Assembly: GCA_963556495.2 (NCBI GenBank)
Contig: OY747704.1
Location: 39,081,001-39,145,000, forward strand
Length of the DNA: 64,000 bases
Reading direction: 5' to 3'
Source of the DNA: Valencia hispanica
Lineage: Eukaryota > Chordata > Actinopteri > Cyprinodontiformes > Valenciidae
Shown here one piece after another: positions 23,101 to 34,924 of this stretch. Below the pieces are notes generated by a model. It was not told where the DNA came from and searched no databases. It saw only the letters and a program-made list of their open reading frames with translations. How positions within the stretch are numbered: position 1 is the stretch's first letter; each line of letters opens with the position of its first letter. A program made the position numbers and the translations under genes.

Positions 23101-26100
23101 TCCTGACCCACCCGTGTCCCTAAACTGGACCCTGCTGAATATAAGCCCCTCTGGACTCAGTTACGATGTCTTAGTCAGCTGGGAGCCCCCGCCCTCTGCA
23201 GATGTTGCCGTGGGCTGGATGCGCATTGAGTACGAAATCCAGTACAGAGAGAGGAACCTCACCAACTGGGAAGCAGTGAGTTTTCCTGTCAAACTTTCCC
23301 CCTAACTGCACAAAACACCCATGAAATCGTGAAATAAAAAATTTATGGATGTTTTTAACAGTAACTTATTGGTAGGTTGTAGAGGCATAGTGTTTTGTTT
23401 CCTCTCCTCTCCACTGTCTGAACTCCCTCCTGAACTCTTGTGGCTGAAATGCAGTGTAGCTTTGTTGGCATGCCTGCTGAAGCTAGAGCAAGACCCTCTG
23501 AGAAACCAGTCTCTCTGAAGGGAGAGAAGGGAGGGATCTGTGGGTCAGAGGCCATGGGACCTTATACAGGCTCATTTATTATTGCCTGGCCACCCCGCTC
23601 GACAAATGCAAACTTCAAAATAGCAACAGATGCCTCGGTTATGCCAACATGTCATCTATCATATTTATGTGAAAGCCCTGGGCAGTTCTACCACCTTTGA
23701 AAGGTCATAGTTACAGGTATTAAAAATAAGTATGGACCTTTTGGCTTGGTGTTTAGTTTTAAGTTAGCTATGATATTTATTTTCTTGCCGCATGTGTCAG
23801 GACAGCTGTCTGCTCAGCTTAAACGCAGCAATATCACAATCCTCACATGTTACTGTTGTTCTGTAAAATCCCAATTTCCAGCTGGAGAAACAGCCACACA
23901 CCCACCAGACAATCTACGGCTTGCGAATTGGAAAAGAGTATGAGGTGCATATCCGCTCCAGGATGCAGGCCTTTGTTAAGTTCGGAGAGTTTAGCGACTC
24001 TATCTTCATTGAAGTTACAGAAATTCCCAGCAAAGGTGAGGGAGCCTCTCTTAATGAATTGATGCATATCTACCCTATTGTTAAATGATCAGAATTCACA
24101 AAAAATATAAGGACATAGTTTTAAATAGTACTTGTGCTTAACTTTGTTTTCAGATTCTGCTGTCTCATTCACTCTGGTTCTCATTTTTGGAATTGTGGGG
24201 GTCCTGATTGTCATCATGCTGATAGTCATTTCTCAACAGCAGAGGTAGAAACCTTCTTTGTCTCCTTCTGGTGCTTCCACCAGACTCTTTACTTTATATA
24301 TTTTAAGTCTATCAGTTAATTTTTTATTATGACGATGGAAAAGAGAGCCATTGGAAATTTGAGTTACTAGATACATTATGAACTTACTTAACTAGCTCTA
24401 GAAAAAGTTTTGATTTTGAGGTCATTGATTTCTATGTTTTTGGTATTGATTACTGGAAGGGAAACAAAAATGCATACAGTCATATGAAACCACATGGAAG
24501 CCCTACAAATAGTGTGATTTGAGAACATATTTTGATATGTCCATATTTCAAATCAATTTCAATAATACTGAAAAATTGAAGTTATTTAATATATAATAAC
24601 AATGACCATATAATAAAACAAATTGTGTTTCTGGTGAGTAATAAATTAGGACACACCCACAGTTTTACAATTTTAAAATTGTAAATGTGTATCACATTGG
24701 TATACATGATAAGAATTGTTTCTGAGCATTTTGAAAAAGGTTTGCCTTTCTTAAACTTCAGACATTTAGCTTGGTGTGCCCCTTAGTGTTGAAAAGTGAG
24801 AGTGAACACCATTTTATTATTGAAAGAGTTGACTGAGGCCCTTAAAAAGAAGATTGTACCAGCTTATGGCTTCGGTAAGGGAATAAAAAAAGGTCTCAAA
24901 AGAATTTGAGATTGGCTTTTTTTTTTTTTTTTTGGGAACTGATTCTTGACACTGTTTACCATTTGCTCAAAATCATCAACTAAGTTTGAAGTTTAATGAT
25001 GACAGAATTAGGACAAAAGGGGAAAAGTTGTAGAAAACTGTGAAACTGAATCGGTTGTGCTTTTTAGCACAGAAAACTAAACTGGACATTTATGAAGTAG
25101 ATGGCCAATTTAAAATTCCTACCGAAAAAAAATCACCATGAAAAGATTTTCTAGGAAAACTCACCAAAAACACTTTTATGTGGATGAGACTTGAAAACCT
25201 TTTTTCTTTTGCAAAAGGTTTTGTTAATCTGAAAACGTGAGTATGCTTTTGATTCAAATAGTTTTTTAAATTTAAAATATAGCAAAGAAATCTTTTTACA
25301 AAAGAACTGTAAATATGAGAAAAAGAGAGTGGTCCGAAACAATTATCGGTGAGAAATATAGTGCTGAAGTGCGCTGAGACAGAACATGATACCAGACTCT
25401 AGCCTTGGATGAATTCATCAGAGGTGCTTAACTCTCCTCAAAAGAACAGATCCGAAAAAGACAGTGTGTGTGATGCCTTGGAGCATCAGCCACTGACCAG
25501 ATGCAGCTGCTGTGGGCTGTTTAACTGAAAATAATAGCAGCATATTTTATGGCGCCTCTGATGCCACTTGATTGCATTTCCGTTTATCGTTCCTCTACCT
25601 AAACCCTTTCATAAAATCAGTTGAACAAAATGACCATAGAACTTTACAGACAAATTCTCCAGCAAAAATTAATCGGGTATGAAACTTGACCAAGTTGGTG
25701 ATATTCAGCTAATAACAATGCAGCTTCCTCGTTCGTTTAAGTCATGAACTGAACTCACCAATTAGAATTTTAAAAGTTGTCATCTATTTGCTTTGACATC
25801 CCCCTGTCAACATATTAACTTGATCACATTCTTCTGTTATTTCAGAATAATGATGATTCTCTTGCCACCTGTGCCTGCGCCCAAAATTAAAGGCATTGAT
25901 TCAGAACTGTTGAAGGTATTGTATGCATTTTTATGTTCTCCTTGTTTAACAATTTTAATTTTATTTAATTCTGTTTCATTTTCATTGTTCCATTGTTGTG
26001 ACTTATGCTCAGTAGTAGAGTTGAGGGGGAGCGGAGGGGGACGCCACTCCCCTTAGGCCAGGTGATCCCAGTTTTCATTTCATCTCGTTCCAACCTCTGG

Positions 26101-28864
26101 TATCTACAAAATCTGTGTACTTCATAAAATGTATACGTTCGCACTGAGTTCAAAAGTTAAGTTCTTCTTCTGTAATGCTGCAGTTTTTTTATGATCGACG
26201 TTATAATTCGTGACTAGTTTGTTTTCACCGTAGTGAGAAAGGAGTGATACGGCTGCTACGTACCCGTTTTAGACCAAGAGATGGATTTAACATGAAATCC
26301 ATATCTTGTTCATGTTTCATGGAAGTTAAATGCATGTAACACATGTTTTTACTCGGTTTTGTAAAAGTTTTAAAGAAGTTTTCATCATGACCTTAGCTGT
26401 CTCCATATCCGCATACGTCATCACGTCGGTTAAACTCTGCCACCGCTTTAGTCTAAAACAGGTACATAGCAGCCGTATCACTCCTTTCTCACTACGGCGA
26501 AAACAAACTAGTCCCAAATTAAAACATCAATCATAAAAAAAACTGCGCTATTACAGAAGGATAACTTTTACTTTTGAACTAAGTGGGAACATATTTATTT
26601 TATGAAGTGAACAGTTTGTAGATGCCAGAGGTCGGAATGAGATTCATTTTTTAAAGACATTTTGGGGGTTCACCTTATGGCCTAGAGAGCGGCTAAAGCT
26701 GCATTACAGAAGTGCAAACATGCCCAAACGAGCGGCTGGTCAGCAGGATGTCCGGGATTTTTTTTAAAGAAAAAAATTACAGGGGAGCTATTCATATTAA
26801 TAATTAACCTAGCCTGATTTTTGTTATCTAAAGACCTCCCGACTTGACACAGGTGTACACACAGATCCCAGGATGCTACCCTCCAAACTAGCTAAGATGT
26901 ACAGGCGACCCCCCACATCTCTCTTCTTAATTAGCTTGCTAAAATACATGACTTGTCATTAAGTCAAGACACGCATGCGGCTTGCTGAATCTGCACTAGA
27001 TGTCGACTCTTTTTACACATCCAGCCATAAACGGCCTAGGAAAAATGATCACCTTGTCAAAGCTCATCTGACAGTGCCGACATTTATCCATAATCAGGAT
27101 GAATGGGAACAAGAGCAAGAATAACTGTAGAAAAAAAAACATGATTACGAAAGTGTTTGGAAACTGCTATAAGCATGTGGATTAAGTGAGGGTTGTAATG
27201 GATAAAATAGAAATGACTCATTTTGTTTGGTTTTTCATGTTAAATTAATCCAATACTTTGTTTTGTTACAGGCCTTCTTCTGCACTGCAATTGTTTGGTA
27301 ATGCTTCTTTGCAAGGTGCTGGTATCGGCTTTGCTTCACAGATATACAAAGCCTCCAGTTCACCCGATCTTGTTTAATTCTAATGCAGGCTATTCAGTTG
27401 TAGTCCCCTAACATTCCGGCCAATTCTGCGATACAAAATACTCTATAAATACCACCATTTTTTAAATTAAAATCCAGATTTTTTTAATAGGCGAAAAAAA
27501 TGACCATCCCCCCTGAATTTTTTTTACAACTCGACTACTGCTTATGCTCCATGCATAAATACAAAGTGAGTGAAAGTAGAAAAATAGGACAAGCTTGTAC
27601 CATGACGTAGTATATGATGTAAATGTATGACATATAAAAGTCTTACAGAGGGAACTCACCCAGTATCTACTAAAGAAAAAATTGTGGGAAAATAATATAA
27701 CTATTAATAATATGCAACATAGTCAATTGTAATATTCTAAAGTTCACAAGGTTGCTTCTAAATGTTTTTGTCTATTTCATGCATATGCAGAAGGGAAAAT
27801 TGGAGGAGTTGAATTTTATCCTGAATGGTGGGGGTGTTGTTGGCCTACCAGCCTATGCAACAGATTTCTACCAAGAGGAGCCATGGGTGGAGTTCATTGA
27901 GGTGGATGAAGAGGATGCGGAGGGTGGAGATAAGGAAGACAACTATAATTCAGATACTCAGAGGCTTCTTGGTCTCCCACATAGGAATTTAGAGGGCTTC
28001 AGCGCCATTAGGTAATTCAAGGATTTTCATATAAATGGATTGTTTTTCATACTGACAGGTGTCTCAGATTAGAAGTTATTCCCTATTTCGTTTTGCCTTG
28101 CTTTTTCCTCCAGCCTCCCTGATGATGACTCAGGCCGGGCCAGCTGTTACGACACAGATCTGCCAGAACACAACACCCAGATGCTCACGGCATCCCTGCT
28201 GCCAGGCCAACCTGAGGACGACGAGGCCTCCCTAGATGCCCCAGCCTCAGAGCTTGCTGAAAGGCCCCTCATTCAAACTCAAATCGGGGGGCCACAGACT
28301 TGGGTCAACACAGACTTATATGCCCAGGTCAGTAATGTTATGCCATCTGGGGGGGTAGTGCTGTCCCCTGGCCAACAACCTAAAATTCAGGAGAACACCT
28401 CCGGAGTAGAAAGGGAAACACAGAAAGGAAGAAAGCAAACTGAAGACATTGAGGGCATCGAGGAACAGAAGAAAAACGAGCCCCAGTTTCAGCTGCTTGT
28501 AGTGGTTCCAGAGGAAAGCAGCTACACCGCCGAGAACAATGCCCAGCAATCCAGCACTCCGCCCAGCTCTTCGGTGTCTGGGGCAGGGTACCAAACCATA
28601 CAGCCTCAGCCAATGGAGACCAAACCTGCAACCATGACAGATGCCAATCAGTCCCCATATATTCTCCCTGAGTCACCCCAGCCTCAGCTCTTTACCCCTG
28701 TTGCAGACTACACAGTTGTGCAGGAGTTGAACCCACATCACAGTCTGCTCCTTAACCCGCCTCCCAGCCAATCTCCCTCTTTGTGCCAGCCACAGCTTCC
28801 CCTCAAAGCCCCAATGCCTGTAGGATACATCACCCCAGACCTTCTGGGAAATCTTGCACCATGA
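20008..28864 (+). CDS. ghr: growth hormone receptor, coding exons 4 to last (5' end not found)
   Basis: Single-pass cytokine receptor for growth hormone that signals through JAK2/STAT5 at the plasma membrane. Eight exons join in one frame: 20008-20137, 20215-20381, 23097-23275, 23882-24035, 24154-24244, 25846-25915, 27791-28011, 28114-28864 (TGA). All junctions are AG/GT and phases match. Exon sizes 130, 179, 91 and 70 nt equal the mammalian GHR exons as I recall them. About 586 residues are visible. They include six extracellular Cys, six N-glycosylation sequons, an FGEFS motif (YGEFS/WSxWS equivalent), one membrane segment, box 1 (PPVPAPKIKG) and tail tyrosines such as DLYAQVS and GYITPDL. 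Six paired Cys fit teleost type 1 (ghra) better than type 2, but this is inference. The signal peptide and first residues (perhaps 40-50 aa) must lie upstream and were not recognised. The gene is tail-to-tail with selenop. Confidence 0.95.
20215..20381 (+). CDS. ghr: ghr coding exon (mammalian exon 5 equivalent)
   Basis: A 167-nt exon after a tiny 77-nt intron. It encodes SSEWKECPEY through DDCFTVENI with four Cys, giving the second and third disulfides of subdomain 1, and sequons NHT and NIT. The acceptor is tgtttag. The donor is G|gtttgt, a weak non-consensus site at +3 to +5. Confidence 0.94.
20382..23096 (+). other. ghr: ghr intron, 2.7 kb
   Basis: Non-coding. Holds a GC-richer stretch with repeated TCCGGA/CCGGA words (20550-21070) that may be another short transposon, and a dispersed-repeat relic at 22835-22890. 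No coding exon seen inside. Confidence 0.5.
23097..23275 (+). CDS. ghr: ghr coding exon (mammalian exon 6 equivalent)
   Basis: A 179-nt exon encoding RPDPPVSLNWTLLNIS through RERNLTNWEA, the hinge and first strands of subdomain 2. It carries sequons NWT, NIS and NLT and no Cys. It is preceded by a strong polypyrimidine tract and ends at a consensus gtgag donor. Confidence 0.95.
23882..24035 (+). CDS. ghr: ghr coding exon (mammalian exon 7 equivalent)
   Basis: A 154-nt exon starting LEKQPHTHQTIYGL and containing KEYEVHIRSR and FGEFSDS, the fish version of the GHR YGEFS motif near the membrane. The donor is CAAAG|gtgagg. It is slightly shorter than the mammalian exon. Confidence 0.93.
24154..24244 (+). 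CDS. ghr: ghr transmembrane exon (mammalian exon 8 equivalent)
   Basis: A 91-nt exon encoding DSAVSF followed by an uninterrupted hydrophobic helix (LVLIFGIVGVLIVIMLIVI) and then SQQQ, with a charged residue from the next exon. This is the single membrane pass. Confidence 0.95.
24245..25845 (+). other. ghr: ghr intron, 1.6 kb, with decayed repeat
   Basis: Non-coding. 24640-25230 contains phrases such as ATTAGGACACACCC and CTTAAAAAGAAGATTGTACC that resemble a decayed Tc1-type element. No intact frame. Confidence 0.4.
25846..25915 (+). CDS. ghr: ghr box 1 exon (mammalian exon 9 equivalent)
   Basis: A 70-nt exon encoding MMILLPPVPAPKIKGIDSE, the proline-rich box 1 that docks JAK2, directly after the membrane helix. 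It ends on a complete Lys codon at AAG|gtattg. The following intron holds a hAT insertion. Confidence 0.95.
26010..27540. mobile_element. hAT-type transposon in ghr intron
   Basis: The perfect 8-bp target duplication CTTATGCT lies at 26002-26009 and 27541-27548. Inverted ends are CAGTAGTAGAGTTG and CAGTAGTCGAGTTG. An 8-bp duplication and CAG ends are hAT features. There is no transposase ORF; the interior includes a nested fold-back (26053-26690). Confidence 0.8.
26053..26690. repeat. fold-back palindrome nested in the hAT element
   Basis: Arms of about 220 bp: 26053-26275 (ACCTCTGGTATCTAC, then GTAGTGAGAAAGGAGTG) pair with 26445-26690 in inverse. The centre of about 170 bp is unpaired. No coding sense. 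Confidence 0.75.
27791..28011 (+). CDS. ghr: ghr intracellular exon, first half of the split last exon
   Basis: A 221-nt exon encoding GKLEELNFIL, then an acidic region with WVEFIEVDEEDAE (box-2 region), and ending at FSAI plus a split codon. In mammals this is continuous with the rest of the tail. Here a 102-nt intron with consensus gtaatt and cctccag ends interrupts it. Confidence 0.92.
28114..28864 (+). CDS. ghr: ghr intracellular exon, C-terminal tail and stop
   Basis: A 751-nt terminal coding exon starting LPDDDSGRASCYDTDLPE and ending GYITPDLLGNLAP then TGA. It contains DLYAQVSNV and GVVLSPGQ, matching the human DFYAQVS/VVLSPGQ block that holds a STAT5-docking tyrosine, plus further tyrosines in GYQT, DYTV and GYIT. 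The middle is low complexity, rich in Gln, Glu and Pro. Confidence 0.94.
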
Positions 28865-29345
28865 GTGGACTGCACCTTCAGACCTTAACAATAGGTGTGC
28901 GGCTTATTGGACAGAAAGTCAATATGCATTGGCCCTACCTAATTCCTGATGGAACCCAAAAAAAGTTAAAAACCCACATACTGGATGAAATGAAAGTGTG
29001 TGCATTAATCAAAGGATACACAAAGGTAGATCTGCAGGTACATCTCAACAAATTAAAATCCAATTGAAAACTTTATTTATTTTAGCAATTCAATTGAAAA
29101 AGTAAAATTAAAATCTTAGTTTGATTTCACACAGTATAATATTTTTCAAGCATTTGTTTTTGTGAGTTTCGATGATTATGGCTTACAACTACTGAAAGCC
29201 AGAAATTCTGTTTCTCAAATGAGTTTATTCTATAATTTTATTATTATGTATTGGTCTGATGTTAATGTTAGATTTTTAGAACCTGAATGTTTGGTTTTCA
29301 TTGCCTATAATCATCAAAATTGAGAAAGAAATTCTTCATGTTTCT
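28865..29345 (+). other. ghr 3' UTR start with Tc1-family relic
   Basis: Follows the ghr stop. 29040-29230 resembles the Tc1 family found at 48956-50154 (AATTCAATTGAAAAAGT, GATGATTATGGCTTACAAC). No poly(A) signal recognised here. Confidence 0.45.
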
Positions 29346-30172
29346 ATGGTGTCAATTTAGTGTCAAAATCCAAGAGCGTTAAAACCATAATCATCGCACA
29401 TAAAGATCCCTGTCTGCGCGCTCACGGTCTCTCTATATGCGCTCGTGATCACTCTCTATGCGCTCGCCATCAATCTCTGCGCCCTCGCAGTCTCTGTCTG
29501 TGCGTTCACGGTCACTGTCTGCGCGCGCGCTGTCACAGTTTGTGTGCTCGCCGTCTCTCCCTGTGCTGTCTGATCGCTCGCCCTTGCTGAGTTTTGGCAC
29601 TTTGGGGGCTGGCATTGAATAGACAGCCCCCCAACCCTCCTCCTTTCTGATTGGCCACTACTGTCTCCAGGTCAGAGCCAATCCGAGGCAGAGTAGGGCG
29701 GGTCATCATTGCGGTTGGCGGCAGAATTTAACAGCAGATCGAAATGTCAGATAAAACATAGGTTGTTGTAGAACAGACTGATATATAAATTGGATTAAAT
29801 TATCTGTCTGTTCCTCAACTTACCTCTTTTTTCTCTGACATCTCGGTCCACAATGAAAACCTGCCCTACTCTGACTCGGATTGGCTCTGACCCGGAGACA
29901 GTAGTGGCCAATCAAAAAGCAGGGGGGGTTCTGGGCCGTCTATTCAATGTCCGCCCCCAAAGTGCCAAAACTCAGCAAAGGCGAACGCGTAGAAAGCACA
30001 GAGAGAGACCACGAGCGCACAGACAGTGACGGAGGGCACGCAGAGAGTGACGGGGAGCGCCTATAGAGAGACCGCGAGCGCGCAGAGTGTCGGCGACCAC
30101 GCAGAGAGTGCTCTTTATGCGCGCTGATTATGGTTTTAATGCGTTCGGATTTTGGCACTAAATTGACGCCAT
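29346..30172. mobile_element. fold-back element with 21-bp minisatellite in both arms
   Basis: Arms of about 0.38 kb are inverted copies, each beginning ATGG(T/C)GTCAATTTAGTG. Flanking 8-mers are ATGTTTCT (29338-29345) and ATGTTTCA (30173-30180), a 7/8 target duplication. In the left arm, seven 21-bp units (GCGCTCRCSGTCTCTCTST type) run 29418-29564; the inverse array runs about 29985-30120. It is CpG- and GC-rich in an AT-rich setting. The 21-bp period keeps all frames open in places, producing a spurious Cys/Arg-rich ORF. Confidence 0.75.
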
Positions 30173-30180
30173 ATGTTTCA

Positions 30181-33100
30181 CTCTGTGTAATAAATGTCCA
30201 TAATAATAGGAGTTACACTTGAATTGAGTTGCTGAAATGAATTAACTTTTTTACAATATTGTAATTTATTGAGATGCACTACAAACTGTACTCCTACATT
30301 TATTTCTGCATCTCTGATTAATCGCTACTTTTGTGGCTGAAACCCACAAGGGCCAACATCACAAACAAAATGCAAAGTTTGCATCCATGCATGATTGTAT
30401 TAAGTGAAAAAACATATATATATGTGTGGAAAAATTGCCTCATTTTCCCTTACAGTCTTAATATTAAAGGTGAAGTCAGCATATCAATGAAGAGAGGAGA
30501 AATATGGTAGCCATGTTTTCTAACCACATAGTAATATGACTTTGACAGCAGTTGTCTTTCTGAGGTTTAATGCCTAACACATGTATCATAAACTCCAAGG
30601 TTTCTTATTTCATCATGTCACACATACTGTTAGTACTTTACAAGATATATATTTTTATACAAATCACCCAACTTTTAAACAAAGCTATGCAGATTTGAAT
30701 CTCTGACTCTGTTTCTTCTGAAAAAAAAGCAGTTTTATCTCTAATATTCACCAGTTTTAGCTGCACCAAATGATAACATTAAAACCAAAGTTAATGGGGT
30801 TTCTTAGGGGTCGTTAGGCATCAAACAGGAATGTAGGGAAGTAGCCTACTTGCAAAATAGATGCATATCAATTATACTGTATAAAAGGGAAAATAAAATA
30901 CTTGACCTAATAATTCTGGGATTCATTTGAATAGATTTGTTGTACATTTTACAATGTTGAAGTTACATTTTACTTAAAAGTATGTACTTGAACGATATGT
31001 TCACATAAACATACAACTTTAATCACTGACTGTAGTCACCATGAGAGTAAGAATTTCTTTTCTCAGATTCCCTTGCATTTGACAGACAATGTTACTCCCA
31101 TGTAGGGACCCCCTTCACACTGAACTTGAGCAACAGCATGACAGTAACTACCAATCAGATGGACCATGAGAGTACCTCAGCCGTTTTGTGCATGCTCAAG
31201 CTTTCCCTTGTAAGCTGTTGTTAAGTTGCAAATAATAAAGTGCCCAGTCTGCTATCAAATAGCGACTGAAGTGGGCTCCTTTTGAAATGGGTCAGCTGGA
31301 GAGTAATGTGCACCAGGTTAGAATATGGGACAAATAGCATGTTCTACAGTGGGCAGCTATCTGTTCAGAATATGCTAATCTTGCAGATAAGCTGTTAAAA
31401 ATACTCTATTTTAATAAGTTGTGTTTTCCTCATCCACACCCAGGCTGAAACTGATGATGGTGGTGCAGAACCCTTTCCTGTATTTCTAAATTGGGTAGAT
31501 TGTTAGCAAATGACTTTTGTCCAGATCTGATCCCTCCAGCTGTAGCAATGTGGTCAAATGACTGAATGTACTAAAAGGACAGTAGGGTCAGGCTAGACTT
31601 TACTCTGAAATATTGTTTCAGAGTGAACAACTCAACAATATTCAAATGTTATTAGATATCCTGGATTTCATAGGGCGGTGTTAATCTGTTTGAAGGTGGG
31701 CTAACGTGTTACAGAACCGGCAGCAGCCCCAAGTGCTTTCCGTGATGGTACATTGCTTCAGTTCATTAAAGAAATGTAAGGGGACATATTGCATATTGAT
31801 TAAAATGTTGCATTTCAAACTTTCTGAGGAGGAATTGTGTTCTACATATTTTATAGTGTCATTTTAGGGACAGCAACTGGAATAAGTTGAAAGACTGTGA
31901 AAGTGTACCATAGATGTTACTAGCTCACATGGTACTTATCTGCCAATTTCACTATGTAACAACCTGTGCCTATTATAGTATTATGGTTTGTTTAATTGTC
32001 ATGGTACTATGCTTATGTGATATAGATTTTTTGCATATCCATAAACAAAAAGGTACCTTTGTTTGCTATGTTTAAATGAACTGATTTAAATCCTCTGTGC
32101 CAAGATAAACTGCTAAAGATCTGCACAAAACATGCATGCATGTGCATATTAACGAAGTATATAAGATAACATTCCCTATAATAAGATGTTGTGCTTAACA
32201 TTTCTTTTCAAAAAATATTTTACAATTGTGTATTGAAAGTTATTTGCAATGTTACTACAGTTTTCAATTTCTAAATGCTTATTGGGGTTTATAGAGATAT
32301 TGCATAATTGCATAAAAAGCAGGTTTGAGACAATCCCCAAATTGTTTGAAATTTTGTTTGCTTAGCTTCGTGCTTTTCTTAGAATAAATACATTTAAGGC
32401 AGTGTTTATCCAGAATATGCTGCTTAATATTTACCCATATTTGCTTAAAGAGCCACAGTAAAAGCTTTTTATATTACTTTTTTACAAGTAATAGGAGTCC
32501 TGAAAAGGAATCAGGTGCCTTTAATCTTTCATAGCGAATTCTGACTTAAATATTCAACAACTTGATTGTAACAAGCATAGCATGAGCTCTTACATAATAT
32601 TCGTAAGCAATATGGTTGTCCCATCAGAATTACCTTGTGCCGCAACACAAATTTTTAAATCAGCAGGTACATGACATTAGGATCGATTGCCCCAAAATGA
32701 TAGCTACATTTTAACTGAATTAGTTATAAAGGAGCTTTTCAATAATATTCAAACTTATTGAGCTGCATCTGGAACTTCACCTTGAACAAAACATGCCTAA
32801 CAGTGGAAAAGAAACACAACCAGTCTGTGATTTATGCTGCTTTCTTGGCTTTCTGAAGGTAAATATTTTGAGTGCATGACTAAAATTGGTCTTTTGTACC
32901 AATCAGATTTACAAGGACAGATTTAAATGTGAATTTAATGACTATGTGCCATTTCTTTCTAAGAAATACTCAGTTCTCTGCTGCTCCTGCCTAATGTGGA
33001 TAAGACCAGCAAATTAATGCTGCTGCAGAATGTCTTAATATGTTCACTAGTGCTGTAAAGTTACAAATATATAGGTTTATGTCAAGGATGATAATTTTAC

Positions 33101-34578
33101 ACAATGATCCTGCTTGGTGCATGTATTTCTCCTTCACTTGGTTTTCTATCGGTGGGTTCAAGTCAAGAAAGAGCTGCAATCAATGTCAAATGTTTTGTCA
33201 TAAGAAGGTGTGGGTTTCTTATTTGCTTTAAGAATCTGTCACAGTGTCCAATGCTTGCAGAAGGCTCTCACCATGTTCATGCATCAAGAACAAAGACTAA
33301 AAGGACTTGTTCTTGAGGCTGTTTCAGCCCTACAGTGATAAAACTGTGAATGTGTAACTGGAATACACAATGCAATCATAAAACTGAGGAAACGTTTTAA
33401 GCAGTGTTTGTAATAGTGATGGGAAGGTGAAGAAATTGGGAGGTGCTTTTTTATTCTTCAAGCCAACTGTGCAGATGTTTACTACCTTAAGTATTTTTTT
33501 ATTCTTTTTTGCCATATCGCTTATTTCACTGTGGCAGACTTGCCAGTTGTTATTTGAAGTTTATAAATGTTAAGGACACTTTAGAGGAAGCACTTTGTAC
33601 ACACAGAACATATATGTGGTATTTAGAAATAGTATTCAGATTTTGTATCTTTTGCTAAATCAAGTGTGTGATTTACATGTTACTACAGAACAGCATTACG
33701 TTTTCTGGTCGGCACAAAAATCAAAGTTTGAGGAACCGTCAACATGAATAAGCTTCAATTTTGTTATACAGAGTTTATGTTTCTAAAAAAAAAAAGCATA
33801 TTTCACACTAACAGAATGCTAGATTGATGTATTGTAGTGGAGTATTTAATGTTTCCTATAGAGTTTATAGGCAATTAAACCAGATAGAGCATTTATTAAA
33901 CTATTATTAAATATTAAATTTATTCATATTAAACATATGTTGTGTGATATATTCATCTTTTTACCTTCATGTTCCTATTTGTGTCTGTGTGATTTCAGTT
34001 TTTCTTGACCACAAAATACTTTGTGGCAGGGGTGAATTATTTTATAGAAATGTGTTCTGGCATGTAGCTTTGCGTTTAAAGCTGGCTTTTGTCAGCCTTA
34101 AATGCTGAAATTACTTCTGAATCTGGAAGTAATTTCGCTGGAATCTGTGGTAGTCGGTTAATGTTTATGAAGCCATCAGCATCGAGACCCCGTGTCGTTC
34201 AGTTTGTTAAGGAAATTGTTTAATTCTCGACTTAAGTACTGTCTTGAGTACAGCCCATTTCTTTGTTTTTATGATGATCCCTGGCTTCAGTCTATCTTTT
34301 CTTTCTTCCTGTTATGTCCTCTGCCATGTGTCGTTCACACTCATAAAACTGGAAACATACCACAATATCTGCAATGCAGTCTAAGTTGAAAAGCTAGTCT
34401 TTACTGGCTTCAGTAATTGTTATGACTCCTTATTGTTGTCTCTTTCTTTTGCACCCCAGAGCCAATGTTCTTGTGTAAAAACTGCTGCTTTCCGCAGGGC
34501 CAAGAAATGTATTGATTCTTCAGGATTTGTCTGTTTTTGCTCTCTTTTTGGTGTTGTATGTGTGATCAACAAGTTCTC
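30181..34578 (+). other. repeat-poor AT-rich stretch, possible long ghr 3' UTR
   Basis: No exon, transposon end or tandem repeat recognised in over 4 kb, in contrast with the rest of the window. It ends at an AATAAA (34579). Confidence 0.35.
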
Positions 34579-34584
34579 AATAAA
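34579..34584 (+). terminator. candidate distal poly(A) signal for ghr
   Basis: AATAAA followed by T-rich sequence. The 30.2-34.6 kb stretch before it is unusually free of recognisable repeats, as a long 3' UTR would be. Another AATAAA at 31234-31239 is equally possible. No transcript evidence is visible. Confidence 0.25.
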
Positions 34585-34924
34585 ATTTATGTAACAGTAT
34601 CCTCCATTTCTTTTGTCAAGGATTTGACATACTTTCAAGACAGCTCGGGTGTTTATCCTAACTAAACACTCACTTTGCTCATAATAACTTTGAACTCAAA
34701 TGTTCAGTGCTATTGCCTTTGGAAGTGCTAATGTTGATTATTGTATTGCATTTTCTTCTTATGTTAGTTATTCCAAATACATAGTCTTTTGGGAGATGCA
34801 ACATTCTCAAAAAACTGACAAAATTTTTCATAGCAATGTCAAATTTCTATAAAAGAAAGCTGTGGGTGGGAAAAAAGTATATTTACTGTAAATTGCTTAA
34901 CGGTGCCCAAAAAGTTGCAGCCCC

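Noticed and set aside
28316..28891. Open frames antisense to the last ghr exon
   Set aside because: Low-complexity shadows of a long GC-richer coding exon.
29360..29590. Cys/Arg-rich 76-aa ORF
   Set aside because: Produced by the 21-bp minisatellite, whose length is a multiple of three; open frames also appear on the opposite strand.
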